Assembly: GCA_037833965.1 (NCBI GenBank)
Contig: AP031352.1
Span: 9,962,501-10,026,500 of the forward strand
Reading direction: 5' to 3'
Origin: Marchantia polymorpha subsp. ruderalis
Lineage: Eukaryota > Streptophyta > Marchantiopsida > Marchantiales > Marchantiaceae
Length of the DNA stretch: 64,000 nucleotides
In this document: in pieces, positions 60,310 to 64,000 of the stretch
Layout of the letters: each line of letters opens with the position of its first letter
How positions within the stretch are numbered: position 1 is the first letter of the stretch
Program-made: the position numbers and the translations under genes
The notes under the pieces: model-generated
Told to the model about the DNA's origin: nothing
What the model saw: only the letters and a program-made list of their open reading frames with translations
Database searches by the model: none

Positions 60310-62235
60310 ATGGGTAAGCCTGCTCAGTACGAGGGTGCGACCATAGACGGTTATCAACAGCAACAATGTGGTCCAAGATCTGCTCTTGAGATATGGAGAT
60401 CCCCAACAGGGGGATCCACTCCTCTTGTGGAGGAAGCAACTTGCCATAGCAACGACTTTTCTTTCGTTGTAGCGCCCATACCTGTGGAGGATGTCCAGGA
60501 AGAATGGTCCAATGTCAGCGGCCTGGAACCTGCACAGATTCATTCACTTCAGGCATTGGCTGCGAAAGGAATATATTGGGAACATCCCGACCATGTCGTT
60601 CACGCCGTCTTTAGCTTGCATCATGGTGGGGATGTGGAGGCAGATGGCAACTGTTTGTTCACCGCGTCGCAGAAAGCCATGAGACTTGAGGAATCGCCAT
60701 TGGAAGTACGCCTGCGCACGGTGAGGAGATTTTTGGAAGATTACGAAAATGACCTCTACAACCAAGAGCAGTTGAATGCCACGATCAGGCACCTGTACGC
60801 TCCCAATCTGAGCGTTGGTTGGGGTGTCCATTGGTATCAAGAGCTGAAGTTTTTAGCCAAGAAAGAAGATAGGGAGTCTTTGGACTGCTCTATTGCCGAA
60901 CTGGTGGGCGTCGGAATGCCCAGGTATAGGTCTTCCTCCTCCCTTCTTGTCATAACAATACTCTCCAGCGGGTCTAGGTTTACGTGTTGATGCACTCTGT
61001 TTTCAGTAGACTTGCTTGGGTCATGGAATGGCATCAAATGTCCTGATGTCACGAGTTTTTTCCTACTGTAAAGCGGTGGACCTCCTTGCCCTAGGTTACT
61101 CTGAGGGTTAGCTTTTATGTTGGAGAGCGCTTCGAGCACTTCTTCGTGTTGCAGTTCTTGTCTGAACTAGTGGCCTATGTGAGCCCCCTTTTTCATGTTC
61201 CGACTGTGCCTCAGACAAACTATGGGTTATTGTGATCTGAAACTTGTAGTGCCCATCCTTACCCTAAATTTCCCCTGGTTTCAAGTATCCGTAATCTTTT
61301 GCTTTCCCAATGGACATTGATGGAAGTTTTCCACTCGTAACTGTGTCTTTTGACTTCTCTGAAGTTTGTATTTCCTTGTTTTGCTGAATTCCTCTGCAGC
61401 TCAAACCGACCTGCTTAAAAATTAATTTGTAGCCACGTAGTGGCCGACGTTCTTCATAGAGCTGATCAAAACTTTGCTTGCACTTTTGTTTGGTTTCAGG
61501 GATCAAGCCGCAGAGTCGATATATAAAGAACGTTGCATTCCCGTGGATGATGCTGAAAGCTGGGCGAAGTATATGTCCATTGCAGGTACTGGCAATGAAG
61601 AATACGATATTATTACTCTATCATACCTCAAGGATGGCTTAATGAGCGTTGATGACAACAGAGAAGGTCGGGCAGCTGCCTTCGGAGATGATATCGCGAT
61701 TGAATGTCTTGCAAACGAGTTTGAGCGGGAGATTTTTGTGGTACGTAACTTTGGTGACTTTTGCGATGTGAATAAAAACTTATTTTACATGATCTGATGA
61801 AGCGAATTCTTGCGCTTGTGCACATAATTTAAAATAGTTGCTCTTGGAATGAATGTTTCAGGTTCAAGCTCATGGTTCTGACGCAATGGTGGACGAAAGT
61901 GACAACAACAACATCTTTTACCTCCCTCATCGCCCTCGTAGCGTCAGTTCTATACGATATCCGCCGATGTTTCTGTTCATGAAGGGAACTGGTAAGAGTC
62001 TAGAGATATTCTGATGAATGTGATTTTGAATTTAGACAAGTACGAACAGTATTTTGATGTTTAGATTTAAAAGATGTGTCTAGATTTGGCATGTGGGTAA
62101 CATATGTCTTAATCATCTCCTCATGTTTCCATGGCAAATGTAGGTTGGTGTGGAGCCGGTGGGGATCATTACGAGCCCATAGTAGCGCGACTTGCACCCT
62201 GCCAAGTGAAGGAGAAAGCAGCTGCAACGCTGTGA
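60310..62235 (+). CDS. OTU-family deubiquitinating cysteine protease
   Basis: Four exons join in phase to 1077 nt, 358 residues: 60310-60923, 61500-61740, 61862-61991, 62144-62235. OTU proteases remove ubiquitin from proteins with a Cys-His(-Asp) active site. The catalytic Cys is in VEADGNCLF (Asp about 112, Cys about 115), and the His is in GGDHYEP (about 337), 21 residues before the end. Between them are SWAKYMSIAG, the FGDDIAIECLANEFEREIFV strand-helix block and a NNIFYLP segment, in the order expected for the fold. The N-terminal 90 residues are Gln/Ser-rich and unassigned. The start is the first in-frame ATG; the frame extends upstream only to non-ATG codons. I cannot assign it to a numbered plant OTU. 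Both catalytic residues are present, so it is probably active. Confidence 0.9.
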
Positions 62236-64000
62236 GAACATAGCCACATGTACTGCTCGTTGTAGGGTGGTTGTACAGTTACATCCTGATCGTACTATAT
62301 ATCCATTCTTTCGGGCACATACTCTTTAGCCCCAACTTGAGGCAAGGAGGAAGAGTACCTCATCATGTTTTGCTAGTCTCTAGTTAGTTGTGTAGTATTA
62401 TACTACCGGCATTCGATGAGCATCGCAATGTTCTCCTCAGCCCCTCCACTCCGTTATTCACGCATCAGTCTGCTAACGCCACCAAACTTACGAGGAGCAA
62501 CTGCCAATGTGGAGTTCCCGTTGACAAGTTTATAGGTTTTGATTCTTCTTTTATCAGGTTAGTTGGACGATGTTACAAGGATTATCGAACCCTCCACATT
62601 TTTCCTTTGCCTCCTCTTTTATACTCAGCTTCCCTCCATAGTTACTTGGGCCGCTCTGGATGGAGATGCTCCGAAGGATATTCATAGTGCATGAGTCCGC
62701 ACCCCTCTACTTAGTATATCTCTTAGCATCTCAGTAGCTTGTTAGTGGAGTTGTGCAATGAGTCAAAGTACGTAAGGGGTATTGTATTCACCCCTTGGTT
62801 TACCCCTTGAGAAGGTAGCCGACATTTGCCAGTCATTTAAGGTAGGGACGGTAGATTTACATCTTTGTGAGCGTTTCACTTTGTAATTTTTAGAATACAA
62901 AGGAGGCATAGATGATTTCATAAACCGGGGTTGTAGGTTGATTTTTCCATCATCTGCAGGAACACTGGGTACTCATAATTAGTACCCCATATTGTTCTGC
63001 GGCCAATAACCTTCCTTCCGACAATTTTGTTCCGAATAAAGATGCAAAAGGTGCAGTGAGGGCGGGTTGCACGCCCTCTATTGTGACTTGTTCCGAGTGT
63101 TCCTTTGCGAATATGTTTTTATGACGTCTTTTAATTGAGCTCTGCTACTTTGATTGGTAGGCCCTGCTAAGAAATCGAATAGTGGTCCCGTTGTCGTGGT
63201 CCTACGAACGGGTTCTAGAGAAATTCTTTGCTCTTTGTCCAGTCTATTTAGTCCGTGCTTGAAGTACTTTTAATTGCAAGACAAGAGAAGCAATGACCTC
63301 TAGACATTTGCGTTGACAACGGAAATTCGAAATGTGATCATCAAGTATATCCTGTAGTCCTAGTGTTGCTTTAAACGATCTAATCCTAGTCAAGCTAGAG
63401 ATTCATAGTCCATACAAATCAAAAGTTCGGCAGGTTCGATTTCCTTTTCACCTCTCTAAATCGTCTTTGTCGCTAATGAACCCTCGCTGTTGGCAGAAAA
63501 CACACAGACAAATCTCCAACAGCGGAGACTGTCTTCCTGGTTTTACTTGGTTACAGATTTGTAGGCTCGGTCTAAACTCACTACCACTTTCTCCGAAACA
63601 CAAAGGGATACATCTAAGCTACTCAGTTCTAGTGGCCATCCATCCTCAGTTTAGCGTTTTTCGGGTTTATTGAGTTTCATAAATCTGGACTGTATATTCA
63701 TCGCAATGACTTGAATCTGTTTTATGAAGTGTCAGAGTTGTACAGATCATCCCAGACATGAGAGACAAGTTCAAGACATCACATAACTCACCCCTGAGCC
63801 GACGGAAAATCCGAAGTCCAGTCCATGTAACATGTTTGTCATACACACTGCCTGTTTCATCCACTCAATATTTATACGTAAGATAACTTGTTCTATCACA
63901 TATTAGTCACCGTGTGTCGCAGGCAAATCTGTCTTCAATTTTGTACATGGAAGAGAACTTGTTGACAGTGACTGTTAACTTCAACACTGATACAATTCCC
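62236..64000. other. 3' flank of the OTU gene and edge of the window
   Basis: No gene is supported. On the minus strand at about 63860-63785 a short open stretch ends in a GTGAGT donor-like site, which could be an exon of a gene extending past the right edge, but it is too short to call. Confidence 0.4.

Overview
The window looks like nuclear DNA of a land plant. Genes are spliced with GT..AG introns and separated by long AT-rich gaps. It carries a plastid-type DXS, a long intronless P-class PPR gene and an alcohol-forming fatty acyl-CoA reductase. Low gene density, short introns and the general look suggest a bryophyte, perhaps a liverwort, but nothing here proves the species. There is no sign of bacterial operons, CRISPR, rRNA or a convincing tRNA.

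Layout. 1-3372: minus-strand coding sequence, with an open frame running off the left edge and an unrecognised protein carrying two H-x4-C-x-C-x2-C motifs and an in-frame 327-bp tandem duplication. 8631-12006: a complete nine-exon SMG9 gene. About 12.0-24.5 kb: mostly gene-free, rich in repeats, foldbacks and candidate non-autonomous transposons. 24861-29128: an 11-exon fatty acyl-CoA reductase with an unusually long low-complexity N-terminus. 31085-31740: an RRM-protein gene on the minus strand that only appears when exons are joined. 34570-37323: an intronless PPR gene (minus), divergent from 38833-44298, a five-exon ELP1 gene. 45821-46261: a possible small membrane-protein gene (minus). 46.3-50.5 kb: AT-rich gap with a clear 329-bp inverted-repeat element. 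50528-54619: a complete ten-exon DXS gene. 54.6-57.6 kb: nothing recognisable. 57.6-60.3 kb: uncertain open frames and the GC-rich upstream region of 60310-62235, a four-exon OTU-family deubiquitinase gene.

The genes do unrelated housekeeping jobs: mRNA surveillance, wax or sporopollenin alcohol synthesis, organelle RNA processing, tRNA wobble modification, isoprenoid precursor synthesis and ubiquitin removal. I saw no cluster that reads as a new multi-gene system. The most novel items are the tandem H-x4-C-x-C-x2-C protein, the FAR N-terminal extension with its duplicated TATA-containing leader, the hidden RRM gene, and several near-perfect foldbacks. Exon coordinates were derived by hand from reading-frame continuity and splice consensus. 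For the six well-supported genes every intron phase closes and the spliced length is a multiple of three.
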